From positions 5,459,501 through 5,523,500 of the forward strand of contig NZ_JALJWF010000001.1 of assembly GCF_024168645.1 (NCBI RefSeq): a DNA stretch of 64,000 nucleotides, in the 5' to 3' direction. Positions 18,453 through 28,800 of the stretch are shown one piece after another (position 1 is the first letter of the stretch; each line of letters starts with the position of its first letter). Under the pieces are notes generated by a model. The model ran no database searches, was not told where the DNA came from, and saw only the letters and a list, made by a program, of their open reading frames with translations. The position numbers and the translations under genes were made by a program. The DNA comes from Pseudomonas sp. GGS8 (lineage in GTDB: Bacteria; Pseudomonadota; Gammaproteobacteria; Pseudomonadales; Pseudomonadaceae).

Positions 18453-19169
18453 TCAGTTCTTGTCAGGAGTGAAACGCCCTGTTTCATCCAGTTGCATCTG
18501 CTTGCGCCAGGTGCGCAACAGGTCGCTGCGCCGCCCTGGATAGCGCTCACCTTGTTCACTGGCGGCCGAGATCCGGTCGGTACGGAACGTGCGATAAGCA
18601 CTGCGCAACTCACACCAGGCGACGATAATCCGCACCTCATTGAGAAACCCCAGGGCCAGGGGCCAGATCAGCCGTTGACTGGGTACCTGGTTGGCGTCCG
18701 CGTAATCGATGTGCAGCTTGGCCTGATCGCGGATGGCCTGACGAAACACATTCAACGGCACGGCATTTTTCGGATAGCCACAACCCGGCGGGCCCGGCAG
18801 CACCGTCGGGTTGCGTAAGGCGTCCTGGGCCTTAGGGTCGAGCACGGCGGCGATCTTTGCCAGGGCATCGGCCGCGGCTTTGCTCAAGACTTCATCGCCA
18901 CGCTGATCCACGTAGCGCAAACCGAGCACGATGGCTTCGGTTTCATCGGCATTGAGCATCAGGGGCGGTAGAAACAGACCGCTGCGCAACACATAGCCGA
19001 TCCCCGCCTCGCCAAAAATCGGCGCACCGAGTGCGGTGAGTTCAGCGATGTCGCGGTACAGCGTGCGCTCGGAAATCTCCAGCTCGCTGGCCAATGTCGC
19101 GGCAGTCACTGGACGACTTTTGCCCCGCAGCACTTGTAACAAGGTCAGTAAACGGGTGGTTCGCGACAC
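18453..19169 (-). CDS. YafY-type transcriptional regulator (HTH + WYL)
   Basis: 238-residue regulator. The N-terminal winged helix (about 1-60) has SRTTRLLTLLQVLRGK and the recognition region ISERTLYRDIAELTALG. The remainder is a WYL-like ligand-binding domain (LHIDYADANQVPSQRLIWPLAL, then AWCELRSAYRTFRTDRI). The start is GTG, with AAAGGAG about 11 bases upstream. It may regulate the NTF2-like gene behind it or itself. Confidence 0.85.
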   Translation of the reverse strand: MSRTTRLLTLLQVLRGKSRPVTAATLASELEISERTLYRDIAELTALGAPIFGEAGIGYVLRSGLFLPPLMLNADETEAIVLGLRYVDQRGDEVLSKAAADALAKIAAVLDPKAQDALRNPTVLPGPPGCGYPKNAVPLNVFRQAIRDQAKLHIDYADANQVPSQRLIWPLALGFLNEVRIIVAWCELRSAYRTFRTDRISAASEQGERYPGRRSDLLRTWRKQMQLDETGRFTPDKN

Positions 19170-19397
19170 GGTCGGCAGGCTCCTTTCTGGAAGTCAGGGA
19201 GCTTAGCAGAGGCTGCTGTCAGAAACTGACAGTAGCGATGCCAGCCTGAAAAGCTCCGCAGACAAGCCTCCCTCCTACAGGTTCTGTGTCGCGCCCAAAT
19301 CACATGGCGACGAGTCGCACGCAAATCACCCGATAATCGCCGTACCTGTGGGAGCGGTCGCCTTCGGCAGCTCGCGCAAGACTTCAGGCACCGCCGA

Positions 19398-19600
19398 GAC
19401 ACATCTTCGAATCGCCGATCACTGTCGGTGCGTTGTGCGCTATCGTGCTGAATATCTTCCTGCCCCAAGCGTTCATCGAGCTGGAAGAGGACGAGTTCGA
19501 CCCGCAAGCCTCGGTGCTTCAAGTGATGCAGAACCCGGATGTTCCGGCCAACGGTGAACCCGCGTCGCCTGTGGCTGTCGCACAGTTGAACCGTCCGTGA
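19398..19600 (+). pseudogene. 5'-truncated remnant of a nucleobase/xanthine permease
   Basis: An open stretch without a start codon context encodes about 66 residues ending at TGA 19598-19600. It begins with a membrane-helix-like segment (ESPITVGALCAIVLNIFLP) and continues as an acidic soluble tail (ELEEDEFDPQAS). This looks like the last helix and cytosolic C-terminus of an NCS2-type nucleobase permease. The rest of the gene is absent, and directly upstream is a partial REP sequence (GTGGGAGCGG near 19350), which suggests a deletion. Family assignment is from the helix-plus-tail pattern and needs a search. Confidence 0.5.
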
Positions 19601-19649
19601 TGCTCGAAGGTCGAGCTTTGAGCGGTTCGGCCTTTTTCTTTACGAGAAT

Positions 19650-20129
19650 ATGTTCATGCGCAGATTGCTAGCCCTGTCCCTATCCCTTCTATTGCTCTCC
19701 CTGAGCGCCTGCGCCCTGTTCCCCAGTCGCGACCCGCTGCACATCAATGTGGTCGGTATCGAGCCGCTGCAAAGCCAGGAACTGGAAGTGCGTTTCGCGG
19801 TAAAACTGCGCGTGCAAAATCCCAACGAAACCGCGATCGCCTACAACGGCGTAGCGCTGGACCTGGAAGTCAACGGCCGACCACTCGCCTCCGGCGTCAG
19901 CGACCAGTCGGGCTCGATCCCACGATTCTCCGAAGCAGTGATCGTGGTGCCGGTGAGCGTTTCGGCCTTCTCGGTGCTACGTCAGACCCTCGGGCTGAGT
20001 CAGACGCAGGCATTGGACAATCTGCCGTATGTGCTTCGGGGCAAACTGGCGGGCGGCGTGTTCGGCACCCTGCGTTTTGTCGATAGCGGCAAGCTCAGCC
20101 TGCCGGGCTCGACCAACGCCACCTGGTAA
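19650..20129 (+). CDS. LEA type 2 (WHy-domain) lipoprotein
   Basis: 159-residue lipoprotein. The signal peptide ends in lipobox LSAC (Cys at about residue 21), so it should be membrane-anchored. The mature part is a LEA14-like WHy domain (LEVRFAVKLRVQNPNETAIAYNGVALDLEVNG), a beta-sandwich linked to desiccation or stress tolerance in other organisms. Its role in Pseudomonas is not established. Convergent with the PhoD-like gene. Confidence 0.82.
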   Translation: MFMRRLLALSLSLLLLSLSACALFPSRDPLHINVVGIEPLQSQELEVRFAVKLRVQNPNETAIAYNGVALDLEVNGRPLASGVSDQSGSIPRFSEAVIVVPVSVSAFSVLRQTLGLSQTQALDNLPYVLRGKLAGGVFGTLRFVDSGKLSLPGSTNATW

Positions 20130-20136
20130 TGCCCCA

Positions 20137-21699
20137 CTACGTCACGGGGTCGATAACCTGCGTCACACAATGCTTCAGGCCTTCTATATGCCAGTTGGCC
20201 CACAGTCGGGTCTTGCCGGTGCCGCCTTCATCCGGCTCTATCGCCAGCCAGTTTCGAGCAGCGATCAGGTAACGCCCTCTTGCGCTGACGGGCAGCATGG
20301 TTCCGGTGATGCCGTAGTCGATCTGTTCCTGGTTCGCACCGATGGACTCCAGAAAGTGCACTGCCAGCACCGCAGGCGCAGGATGCACGACGCCGGTGGA
20401 AATCAATTGGTAGATTTTCCCTGCGCCATCAATGCCATGCCGAGGCAACTTCGATTCGATCACACAGGCCCCGGCCACATGAACATCGCCGGACACCAGC
20501 GTGACCTTGCATGATTGAGCTTTGGCGAAATCCAGCAGCCGCATGATCAAGCGCTTGCGTTCGTTGCGGTGCGGCAGGCTTCGCCAGTGGTCGCGCAAAT
20601 CGTCCTCGAGTTCCTGTTGCCCCGACATCAGGTCCAGCGCCTTTTCGGCTGCCTGTAAATCAAGGTAACCCACTGGAATACTCGACATCAGCAACAGGTG
20701 CTTGTGCGCAGGGACCTTGTCCAGCCAGGCATAAATCGCATCCCAACTGACCGGGGAAATGACCCGGGTTTGTTGGGCCTGCGGGGTGGTCAAATCCGGC
20801 GTGCGTTCGCTGCGCAGGTCGGGGACCAGCAATGCCAATTCGCCCAGGCCGGTGAACCCCAGGTGAAAGCCGTCAGCGGTTCCGGGAATCGCGCAGGGAT
20901 GGGTATCAGCGGAGGGTTTGAGATGAGGATGCGTCTGGATCAGTTGCTGCTGGAAAATCCTGAAGTAGCGTTTGGCCGTGGCAAACAGCCCCTGGAACAC
21001 CGGGCTGGAATGCAATATCTCATCGTAGGAACCCCAGCCATCGATGATGTCATGGTCATCCCACATCATCACCGTTGGAATGGCGCCGAACACCCTGGCC
21101 ATCTCGGGCTGTTTCCAGCATTCCAGGTAGAGCCTGGCGAAAAACTTGTCCAGATCGGCTTCGATCACCTTGCTGTAAGCAGCCTTTTGTCGATCGGCGA
21201 AAGGTTTGGCGAACCATGTTTTCATGGACGCCACACTGCTGCGCATGTCATCGCTGTAAACCTGATCGCCGCCCATCAACAGCAGATGATAGGGCTTGCC
21301 CTGGTGAGCGCCCCACATGTGCTCCCAACGCTCGTTGTTGCGGTCTACCTTCTCCATCTCCTTGGGGTCGGAGAAGCCGTTGCACGACACATAGGCAATG
21401 CGCGGCGACTGGCCCTCGGCCGGAACGACGAAGTTGGCCTGCGCACCCTCTATCGTGACCGTGTAAGTAGTAGCAACGGCCTGATCCTGCACCGCTTTGA
21501 AATCGATGCGCCAGACGCGGGACTGAGGGCTGAGCAACGGGATATCGGCGATGGCCAACGGGGTGTCGGCAGTGACCCCTTTGGGTATTTGCACCGTGGG
21601 CGATGGCGCGCCCAAGGGTAAAACCACCAGGGCGGACACGTTATAGACATTATTGTGGATGCCGCGGAACTGCAGAATCGGGCCTAATAACAAACTCAT
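20137..21699 (-). CDS. PhoD-like phosphatase family protein
   Basis: 520-residue metallophosphoesterase-like protein. Metal-binding blocks are visible in order: RIAYVSCNG (about 100), LLLMGGDQVYSDD (about 140), MMWDDHDIIDGWGSY (about 215) and VTLVSGDVHVAG (about 400). This matches the PhoD/DUF7800 group that cleaves phosphodiesters or phosphomonoesters. Unlike classical secreted PhoD there is no Tat signal peptide, so it is probably cytoplasmic. The substrate is unknown. Confidence 0.82.
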   Translation of the reverse strand: MSLLLGPILQFRGIHNNVYNVSALVVLPLGAPSPTVQIPKGVTADTPLAIADIPLLSPQSRVWRIDFKAVQDQAVATTYTVTIEGAQANFVVPAEGQSPRIAYVSCNGFSDPKEMEKVDRNNERWEHMWGAHQGKPYHLLLMGGDQVYSDDMRSSVASMKTWFAKPFADRQKAAYSKVIEADLDKFFARLYLECWKQPEMARVFGAIPTVMMWDDHDIIDGWGSYDEILHSSPVFQGLFATAKRYFRIFQQQLIQTHPHLKPSADTHPCAIPGTADGFHLGFTGLGELALLVPDLRSERTPDLTTPQAQQTRVISPVSWDAIYAWLDKVPAHKHLLLMSSIPVGYLDLQAAEKALDLMSGQQELEDDLRDHWRSLPHRNERKRLIMRLLDFAKAQSCKVTLVSGDVHVAGACVIESKLPRHGIDGAGKIYQLISTGVVHPAPAVLAVHFLESIGANQEQIDYGITGTMLPVSARGRYLIAARNWLAIEPDEGGTGKTRLWANWHIEGLKHCVTQVIDPVT

Positions 21700-21718
21700 G
21701 GGAGGTCCATCCGTTGAC

Positions 21719-21760
21719 GGGGGTGTGAACGCCTACAGACTAGACGACAATCACACCCCC
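21719..21760. terminator. Hairpin between nitrilase and PhoD-like genes
   Basis: Inverted repeat GGGGGTGTGA (21719-21728) and TCACACCCCC (21751-21760) around a 22-base loop, just after the nitrilase stop on the minus strand. There is no T-tract, so termination is only suggested. Confidence 0.4.
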
Positions 21761-21768
21761 CCTACGGT

Positions 21769-22692
21769 TTATGCGTTGAACCGCACACCCGGTTTGGCCC
21801 GCTCATCAACGCTCAACTCAAACACGTCCGGGCGCGCGTAGTGCCCGACCACGTCGTAGTCGTATCGGGCGCGGATCAGGTCATCGGTGTCGATTTCCGC
21901 AGTCAGCAATCCCGCCTCGCCACGCAGCGGCCCGGCGAGAATGTCGCCCATCGGCCCGACAATCACGCTGCCGCCGGCAATCAACGGGCGCTCCGCCGGC
22001 CAGTTGGCGATGTTCACACCCAAGGCTTGCGGTGAGTCCTGAACCTGACAGGCGCTGACCACGAAGCAGCGCCCTTCATGGGCGATGTGGCGCATGCTGA
22101 CCTGCCACATTTCGCGCTCGTCCACGGTCGGCGCACACCAGACCTCCACGCCTTTGGCGTACATCGCGGTACGCAGCAACGGCATCATGTTTTCCCAACA
22201 CACCACTGCGCCGATCCGCCCGACCTGGCTGTCGAGCACCGGCAAGGTCGAGCCGTCACCCTTGCCCCAGATCAGTCGCTCGGTGCCGGTGGGCATCAAT
22301 TTTCGGTGCTTGGCGATCAGCCCCTCCTGCGGGTCGAAATACAGCGCGGTGCAGTACAAGGTGCTGCCCGCGCGCTCAATCACGCCGATGACCAGATTGG
22401 CGCCGGTGCGTGAAGACAACCCGGCCAGGGCGTCGGTCTCGGCACCGGGCACGTCGATGGCGTTGGCGAAATACCGGGCAAACGCTTCTCGACCTTCCGG
22501 CAGTCGATAGCCGAGTTGCGTGCCGAAGCTTTCGCCTTTGGGGTAGCCACCGAGCAACGCCTCGGGCATGACCACCAACTTTGCACCGGATTCGATTATG
22601 GCGGTTTCCCAGGCGAGGATTTGTTCGAGGGTGTCAGCCTTGCCTCCGGGCAAGGCGCCGATTTGCAGGGCAGCAACAATGGACTTGGGCAT
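21769..22692 (-). CDS. Nitrilase (carbon-nitrogen hydrolase)
   Basis: 307-residue nitrilase-superfamily enzyme with the complete Glu-Lys-Cys triad: Glu44 in [11 protein letters not shown], Lys131 in [10 protein letters not shown] and Cys165 in [12 protein letters not shown]. These signatures are those of true nitrilases, which hydrolyse nitriles to acid and ammonia, more than of amidases. The frame is open to 22821 but ATG 22692 is chosen: GGAG lies 8 bases before it. It is divergent from a LysR gene, the usual arrangement for a regulated catabolic gene. Confidence 0.88.
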   Translation of the reverse strand: MPKSIVAALQIGALPGGKADTLEQILAWETAIIESGAKLVVMPEALLGGYPKGESFGTQLGYRLPEGREAFARYFANAIDVPGAETDALAGLSSRTGANLVIGVIERAGSTLYCTALYFDPQEGLIAKHRKLMPTGTERLIWGKGDGSTLPVLDSQVGRIGAVVCWENMMPLLRTAMYAKGVEVWCAPTVDEREMWQVSMRHIAHEGRCFVVSACQVQDSPQALGVNIANWPAERPLIAGGSVIVGPMGDILAGPLRGEAGLLTAEIDTDDLIRARYDYDVVGHYARPDVFELSVDERAKPGVRFNA

Positions 22693-22777
22693 TACGGTGG
22701 CTCCGTCAGTAATGAGAGGTTGCTCATTCTCCGGCGCCACCGGATCATGAATAAAGCCCGAGTCACTGCTGAATGAT

Positions 22778-23698
22778 ATGAACCAAATGAATATCGCCAC
22801 CGTCGATCTCAACCTGCTCAAAGTCTTCGAAGCCTTGCATGAGGAGTCCAGCGCAAGCCGTGCCGCACTGCGTCTTGGCGTGACGCAATCGGCGGTCAGT
22901 GCGGCATTGCGTCGGTTGCGCGAGGTGTATGGCGATCAGTTGCTCGTGCGCACCGGCCGAGGTCTGGCGCCGACGCTCAAGGCCAATCAGTTGAAACCAG
23001 TGGTCAGCGATGCACTGAACAAATGCCGGCAGAGCCTGGCGATGGTCGATCCGGCGGCCCATCATTACGACGGGCGCTCGGTGACCGTGGGTTTGTCGGA
23101 TGATTTCGAAATCGCCTACGGGCGACGATTGATCGAAGAAATCTCTCACCGTGCGCCGAAGCTGCGGCTGATCTTTCGCCAGACCCACAGCCAGATCGTC
23201 GCCCGGGCCTTGATGGAACGCAGCATTGATCTGGCGATCACCGCAGGCGGGTTTGCCGAGCGTTTGCTCAGCCGTCAGGTGCTGGGTGAAGGGGATTATC
23301 TATGCCTGGTGGACCCCCTCAGCCTGGCCGAGGGGCAGCAGACCCTCAACCTTGAGGAATTCGTCACCCGCGAACACATCCTGGTGTCCTCGGGCGGTTT
23401 TATCGGGATTACCGATGAAGGCCTCGCCGCGTTGGGATTGAGTCGACGGGTCTGCGCGTCGACCACCCACTTTGCCGCGTTGCCGTATCTGCTCAAGGGC
23501 AGTCAGGCGGTGGCGACCATTCCGGCCCATGCGGCGCAAAGTATCGCCGCCCTCAGTGGACTGGCGTTGCTGCCCTGCCCTCTGGCGCTGCCGCGTTACC
23601 CGATCGAATTGGGTTGGCGCACCAGTACGCAGCTCGATCTGGTGGTGTTGAAAGTGCGCGAAGCGATTGCCGCGATCTTTTCCGGGGCGTTTATTTAG
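22778..23698 (+). CDS. LysR-family regulator divergent from nitrilase
   Basis: 306-residue LysR-type regulator. The N-terminal helix-turn-helix ([26 protein letters not shown] start, about residues 8-65) is followed by an effector-binding domain. It is divergent from the nitrilase with an 85-base gap, so it probably controls that gene. A second in-frame ATG at 22787 is possible. Its 3' end overlaps the next minus-strand gene by 8 bases. Confidence 0.88.
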   Translation: MNQMNIATVDLNLLKVFEALHEESSASRAALRLGVTQSAVSAALRRLREVYGDQLLVRTGRGLAPTLKANQLKPVVSDALNKCRQSLAMVDPAAHHYDGRSVTVGLSDDFEIAYGRRLIEEISHRAPKLRLIFRQTHSQIVARALMERSIDLAITAGGFAERLLSRQVLGEGDYLCLVDPLSLAEGQQTLNLEEFVTREHILVSSGGFIGITDEGLAALGLSRRVCASTTHFAALPYLLKGSQAVATIPAHAAQSIAALSGLALLPCPLALPRYPIELGWRTSTQLDLVVLKVREAIAAIFSGAFI

Positions 23699-23942
23699 CG
23701 GCCATCAGCCGATTGACTTCACTGCGAACCATGTTCGCGAATTCCGGGGGCGACATGCCGTCGAGTTCGGCGCGAACCCATTCCGCCCATTTGCCTTTGC
23801 GCTTGGCGCGCTCACCGAACAACCGTGCGGCTTCGCCCTTGGCTTTGCCCAGGTTGTTTTGCCAGAGTTCGAACAGACGGGATTTCTCATCTTCAAGCGC
23901 CGCGCGCTCGGCAAGGGGTTTGTCGGCCAGATTGAAGCTCAT
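23691..23942 (-). CDS. Small conserved hypothetical protein, charged helical
   Basis: 83-residue protein rich in Lys, Arg, Glu and Ala, predicted to be almost all helix (ALEDEKSRLFELWQNNL, AKGEAARLFGERAKRKG). No signal or membrane segment. AGGTAA lies 8 bases before the ATG. Tail-to-tail overlap with the LysR gene. Function not recognised. Confidence 0.7.
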   Translation of the reverse strand: MSFNLADKPLAERAALEDEKSRLFELWQNNLGKAKGEAARLFGERAKRKGKWAEWVRAELDGMSPPEFANMVRSEVNRLMAAK

Positions 23943-24108
23943 GGGGAATTACCTGCTGCGTAAAATAGGCGACATCTTACACTGTAGGAAGAAATGTCCT
24001 GCGCTGGATTTTTCGTCAGGGGTGAGTCACCGCGCAAAATGGCTGCAACTTTTGCCACGGCGGCAGACTCCATTGTTCACTGTCCATTCACCTGCAAGGA
24101 GTACTCCA

Positions 24109-24426
24109 ATGGCCCGCAAAATCATCGATCAAGTCGCCGAAGATCAAATCAAGGATCAGGTCTTCAGCGAACTTCAGGCCCTGATCGAAGAGTCGGAAAA
24201 ACTGCTGAAGAGCAGTGCTTCACTGGTCGGTGAGGAAGCGGACACCCTTCGTGGACAAATCGCCCAGAAACTCCAGCAGGCCCGGGACTCGGTCACCAGT
24301 GTTCGTGACCGGACCAGACCCGCGGTCGACGCCACCGAAACCTATATCGGCGGTCATCCATGGCAAACCGTGGCCATCTCTGCGGGTTTCGGTCTGGTGG
24401 TCGGTCTGTTGTTGGGTCGGCGCTGA
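24109..24426 (+). CDS. DUF883 (ElaB/YqjD-like) membrane-anchored protein
   Basis: 105-residue protein. Residues 10-65 are a long amphipathic helix (DQVFSELQALIEESEKLLKSS and beyond). The C-terminus has the family hallmark GGHPWQTVAISAGFGLVVGLLLGRR-type helix with its terminal Gly-Arg-Arg. E. coli relatives sit in the inner membrane and bind ribosomes in stationary phase. The open frame extends upstream to 23614, but AAGGAG at 24096-24101 marks ATG 24109 as the start. Confidence 0.9.
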   Translation: MARKIIDQVAEDQIKDQVFSELQALIEESEKLLKSSASLVGEEADTLRGQIAQKLQQARDSVTSVRDRTRPAVDATETYIGGHPWQTVAISAGFGLVVGLLLGRR

Positions 24427-24454
24427 ACGGGAAACATGGGATCTGACCTCTACC

Positions 24455-24522
24455 TGTAGGCGCCAGGCTTGCCGGCGAAAGCGATCTCAAGTCCGCCTTC
24501 GCCGGCAAGTCTGGCGCCTACA
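24455..24522. repeat. REP doublet, TGTAGGCGCC family
   Basis: Inverted pair: TGTAGGCGCCAGGCTTGCCG at the left and its near-complement ending CTGGCGCCTACA at the right, with inner arms CGGCGAA and TTCGCCG. It is followed by an A-tract. Its core differs from the TGTGGGAGC and TGTGGCGAGGG repeats, so this is a third repeat family. It lies between the convergent DUF883 and DpkA-like genes. Confidence 0.8.
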
Positions 24523-24540
24523 AAAAAGACGCGTGTCGTC

Positions 24541-25581
24541 TCAAAGCCCCGCCAGCTCCCGCAGATCCGCCAGGGTCTGGGCATCGAGCGCAATGCCTTC
24601 GACATTGGCTTTGGCGCGTTGCAGGTGACGCCGATCACCCGGTAAACGCTTGAGCCCGACACTGTGCATCTGCCGGACCAGTTCCTGACTGCGTTCGGCA
24701 AAGCTCTGCCCCGCCGCTTTGCTCGGGTCGATCACGATTAGCAGTTGCCCGGTCCAGGGGGTTTTGGCCCCCGGATGGTTCGACCAGTCGAACTCGAAAG
24801 AAAAATTGCCGCCGGTCAACGCCGCCGCCAACAATTCCACCATCATCGACAGCGCCGAGCCCTTGTGCCCGCCAAACGGCAGCAACGCGCCACCTTCGAG
24901 AATGGCTTTCGGGTCCTGAGTCGGCTGGCCCAAGCTGTCCACCCCCATGCCCGCAGGCAAGCGCTCGCCTTTGCGTGCGGCGATCTGCACGTCGCCATGG
25001 GCGATGGCGCTGGTCGCCAAATCGAAGACAATCGGCGCACCGTCAGCCCTGGGCGCGGCGAAGGCAATCGGGTTGGTCCCGAACAGCGGACGATCGGCAC
25101 CGTGCGGCACCACGCAGGTCATGCTGTTGACCACGCTCAGCGCCACCAATCCTTCATCGGCAAACGGCTCGACATCCGGCCACAAGGCAGCGAAGTGATG
25201 GGAATTGCGGATCGCCAACACCGCAATGCCGGCACTGCGAGCTTTTTCCACCAGCAAGGGCCGCGCCGCCGCGAGGGCCGGCTGGGCAAATCCATTGCCA
25301 GCATCCACCCGGACAAAACCCGAGGCCACGTCCTCGACCACTGGCACGGCCTGACCATTGACCCAGCCGCTGCGCAGCGTCGACACATAGCCGGGAATTC
25401 GGAAAACACCATGACTGTGCGCCCCGTCGCGCTCGGCGCCGGCACAGTTGAGGGCCAAGGTTCTGGCGACATCGGCGGAGGTGCCATGGCGCAGGAAAAT
25501 CTGTTCGAGCAATTGAACGAGCGCGTCGAAATCGAGGTTTGGGGTGTTCGAGTTGACGGCCATATCAGGCGATGCGGTCAT
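24541..25581 (-). CDS. dpkA: Malate/lactate dehydrogenase-family reductase, DpkA-like
   Basis: 346-residue NAD(P)H-dependent reductase of the LDH2/MDG2 family. Best match is delta-1-piperideine-2-carboxylate/pyrroline-2-carboxylate reductase, which reduces cyclic imino acids in D-lysine or D-proline breakdown. The catalytic HSHG is in DGAHSHGVFRIPGY (about residues 46-50 of the mature frame), followed by NSHHFAALWPD and the GGHKGSALSMMVELL cofactor segment. ATG 25581 is preferred because GGAG lies 7 bases upstream. Other members of the family reduce ureidoglycolate or malate, so substrate remains open. Confidence 0.75.
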   Translation of the reverse strand: MTASPDMAVNSNTPNLDFDALVQLLEQIFLRHGTSADVARTLALNCAGAERDGAHSHGVFRIPGYVSTLRSGWVNGQAVPVVEDVASGFVRVDAGNGFAQPALAAARPLLVEKARSAGIAVLAIRNSHHFAALWPDVEPFADEGLVALSVVNSMTCVVPHGADRPLFGTNPIAFAAPRADGAPIVFDLATSAIAHGDVQIAARKGERLPAGMGVDSLGQPTQDPKAILEGGALLPFGGHKGSALSMMVELLAAALTGGNFSFEFDWSNHPGAKTPWTGQLLIVIDPSKAAGQSFAERSQELVRQMHSVGLKRLPGDRRHLQRAKANVEGIALDAQTLADLRELAGL

Positions 25582-25810
25582 CTGAAGCTCCGGTTTTATT
25601 ATTGGGTATGGGCAACAGGTCAAGCGAGGTTGCAGGGCAACCGAAAAAAGTCGTCGATTAAGCGCTGTTTTACCGGCGTCCTGTCAAGCCTGCGACAAAG
25701 GATAAGCTCAAGCAATATGTACCGCCCCCGGGCTCTCCATTGGCCCTACTGTTTTCCCTCGACCCAACGACCTGCGATCGCCATCGATCGCGGCCCATCG
25801 AGGAAAAATC

Positions 25811-28800
25811 ATGACTGCTCCACCACTGCCGTATTTTTTCGACGAAGCAGAACGTGCATCCAATGCCAGACAACCCGGTGATCGCGAGAAAGCGCTGAAC
25901 TTCACCCTTGATGACCTGAAATGGTTGAGGGGCGTTTACCTCCCTACCCAGGTAGCGCGCACGACACACAGCAAACCTATGCACGTCGACCGATTGCTTC
26001 TAAGCCAGACCGGCGCGGCCGACATTCCATTGGCCGGTGCCTTTGCCATAAGCCGGCCCAATGGTGGCGAGGTAACGCTCTACACCCCCTGGAAAGGTCT
26101 GATCAAATTCGCCGACATGGACGACGTGAAAAGCAAACTCAAGGAGTGGCTGGCGCAGTACACCGGAAAGCGAGAATTACTGCGCTACCTCTCAATCGAA
26201 CAACGCACCGCTGTGCGGGCAGCCGCCACACCAGACATCACGATGCAGGCCATCGAAGGGCCGGTATTTCAGGATCAGGAGGCCATCCTCGAACGCAATG
26301 GGGCACACAACATCCAGGCGATGATGGGCGAGCTGATAAAGACCCCGACCCTGCAGTCGATGCTCGATGAAACCCTCAAGATTGCCTTGGCCAGGTCCTT
26401 CCCTGGATTGGACCAGCGCCATACGCGACTGGAGAGTTTTATCAGCACCGCTTCCGCCTTCGACAATACCGAATATAGCCACAAGATGTCCGCGCTACCG
26501 CTGGGCGCCGCCCTGCTGCAGTATTACCTGACCAATCAATGGCCCGTTGGCGACTACCGGATTTTTTCCCACCCCCGACACGGTGTGAGCAGCGACGCCG
26601 ATAACCAGATATGGGAAAGTGCGATCACAGAAATCGCGCAAAGTTTTACACCACACCTGCAAAGCCTGCTCAAGACGTTCTGGCACACGCCCATGAACGG
26701 CGGACGATCACGCTCGGAGTTTTTAACCGAGTGCATGCGCGACACTTATCATGTGAATCTGTTGCTCAAACGCCAGCAAGGTATTTTGTCCGCGCAGCAA
26801 CACCAGCGCTTGATGAGCGTCAGCCTCACGCCCACCCCGGGCGCCTCCCTGCGTATCGAAAAAGTGCGCGTCACCGCTCCCTACAAGCATTACGCGGAAC
26901 TGGCCTCCACCTTGATGATCGGCGGTGATGATACCCTCGGTTTTCTGTACACCCAATCCCGAGGCATCGAGGCCACAAGCGACCTGCCCGCCATCAAGAG
27001 CATCGTGTTGCGCATGCTGAAAAGCGAAGGCCATGAAGACACACTGCTCAATTTCATGTCGCAGGATGAACGCGGCGCGTTTCTTGACCTGGCCCCCCAT
27101 GATCCAGTGATTATCGGAGAACCGATTGTCGGTCCGGTGTTTGAACAACTGATGGCAGACGTGCTTGCCAAGCAATTGCAAAACCTGACCTACGCCTTGA
27201 GCCGCTACCGTGAGAGCGAAGGCACGCTCAACCCCCACGCCCTGTTCGACAAAGCACTGGATGTTCGAGGCCTGATCGATGATCGACTGTTGGCTCACGA
27301 CGCCGCAGGGCGCTGGAGCACACAAGCGGACCAGCGCTGGAGCACGCAACCGGCCACCGTGCGCGCCGAATCGGCCAAAGAACAGCTGAGCCTGCTCTCC
27401 ACGGTCGAACAGGCGCTCGAACAACGCCTTGAAAACCACCCTGCCATTCCCGCCGCAACCCGCACGGTGGCTGAGGCCCAACGTATCGTTGGTTCGTCGC
27501 TGGAAGCCTTGCAATCGAGTTTCACCCATACCCTGTCAACGGCACTGCGCAGTGAACTCAAACTGCGAACAGTCGCCCATACGTTAGGTGCAACGGAACA
27601 GGCGATCATCAAAACGGTGCTCGATACCCCTGTGCGCCTGCAGCGCGCCGCACTGAACGGCTTTCTGCCCGACGTGTTTTCTCTGGCACTGAAGATGGGC
27701 GACTCCGCCGACTTATTGAAACTGGCCAGTTGTTTTGTGTTGACTGAACGAGGCGGACTGGACCCGACACATTCGGGCAAGGCTATTGTATGGACACCGG
27801 CGCTTGGCTTCGAAGCATTCCCGTCACTCAAACCCTTGCTGAGCGAACTTGAAAGACGCCTGCAAGACGAAGATGAACGCACCACGCTGCTGGAAAACCT
27901 CGGACGCCGCCAGCGACTGCCCAGGCAGATAGTGAACCTCGCGCCGCTGCAACGGGTGCACGGCAATTTTTTCGATCATGTACAAAAGCCCTATGTCCAT
28001 CTGGACCTGACGTCCATCGAGCATGCACTGAAGACACCGCTTCGCGTCGCGAACGTATCCAGACTGCTGAACCTGGTGGCACTGCGCGAACCGAAAACAG
28101 GGTTACAACGTGCAACGGACATCGCCCGGTCCCTGACAACCCAGCAAATGCTTCCGGCATGGCTGGCCAAGGCCTCTATCGCAGATCAGATGTTGCACGG
28201 CGAACTGCTTCAGCAATATCTGAATAACGCCACCGATGACAAGGACTACCTGAGCGGCATTCGCACCCTGGCGCGCACCGCGCACCATGAATTGCAGAAG
28301 CAACTCAAGGCAGACGCCTTCGACATTGATCCAGACTATGTGGAGATACACATCAGCCCTCGCCCGACGTCTGGGGCAGTGATACAAACACTGACCGAGT
28401 TTGCGTTGACCCACATTAAGGATCTGGAGCAAATCTTCTTCAAACTGGTGTCGCTTAACGCCACCGCTATTCCTGAAGACATGGACCAAAGCTACATCAA
28501 AGACCTGATACGTAACCTGAAACTGGGTGAGCATCAGCAAGCGATATTGAGCACAGCGTTTGCCGATACGCACGTCGGCTCGGCGGATCGCAGAAAGCGG
28601 TTCGCCACGCAATTGCCCTGGCAATTGATGCACTACGCCCATTCGGAAAAACTGCAGGAGCGCCTGAGCGAGACCGGGTTTGATCTGATCCGGCAAGTCA
28701 TGGACATGCCCGACGCCATCGCCCGTGCCGCAGTCGACGGTGCGAAGGCGATCATCCGCCCACTTGAGTTCATAGGTATCAGGAGCGGGCAGACAATCAA

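Noticed and set aside
19145..19522. 125-codon minus-strand frame before the WYL regulator
   Set aside because: Arg/Ser/Cys-rich composition and overlap with the permease remnant on the other strand. No ribosome site.
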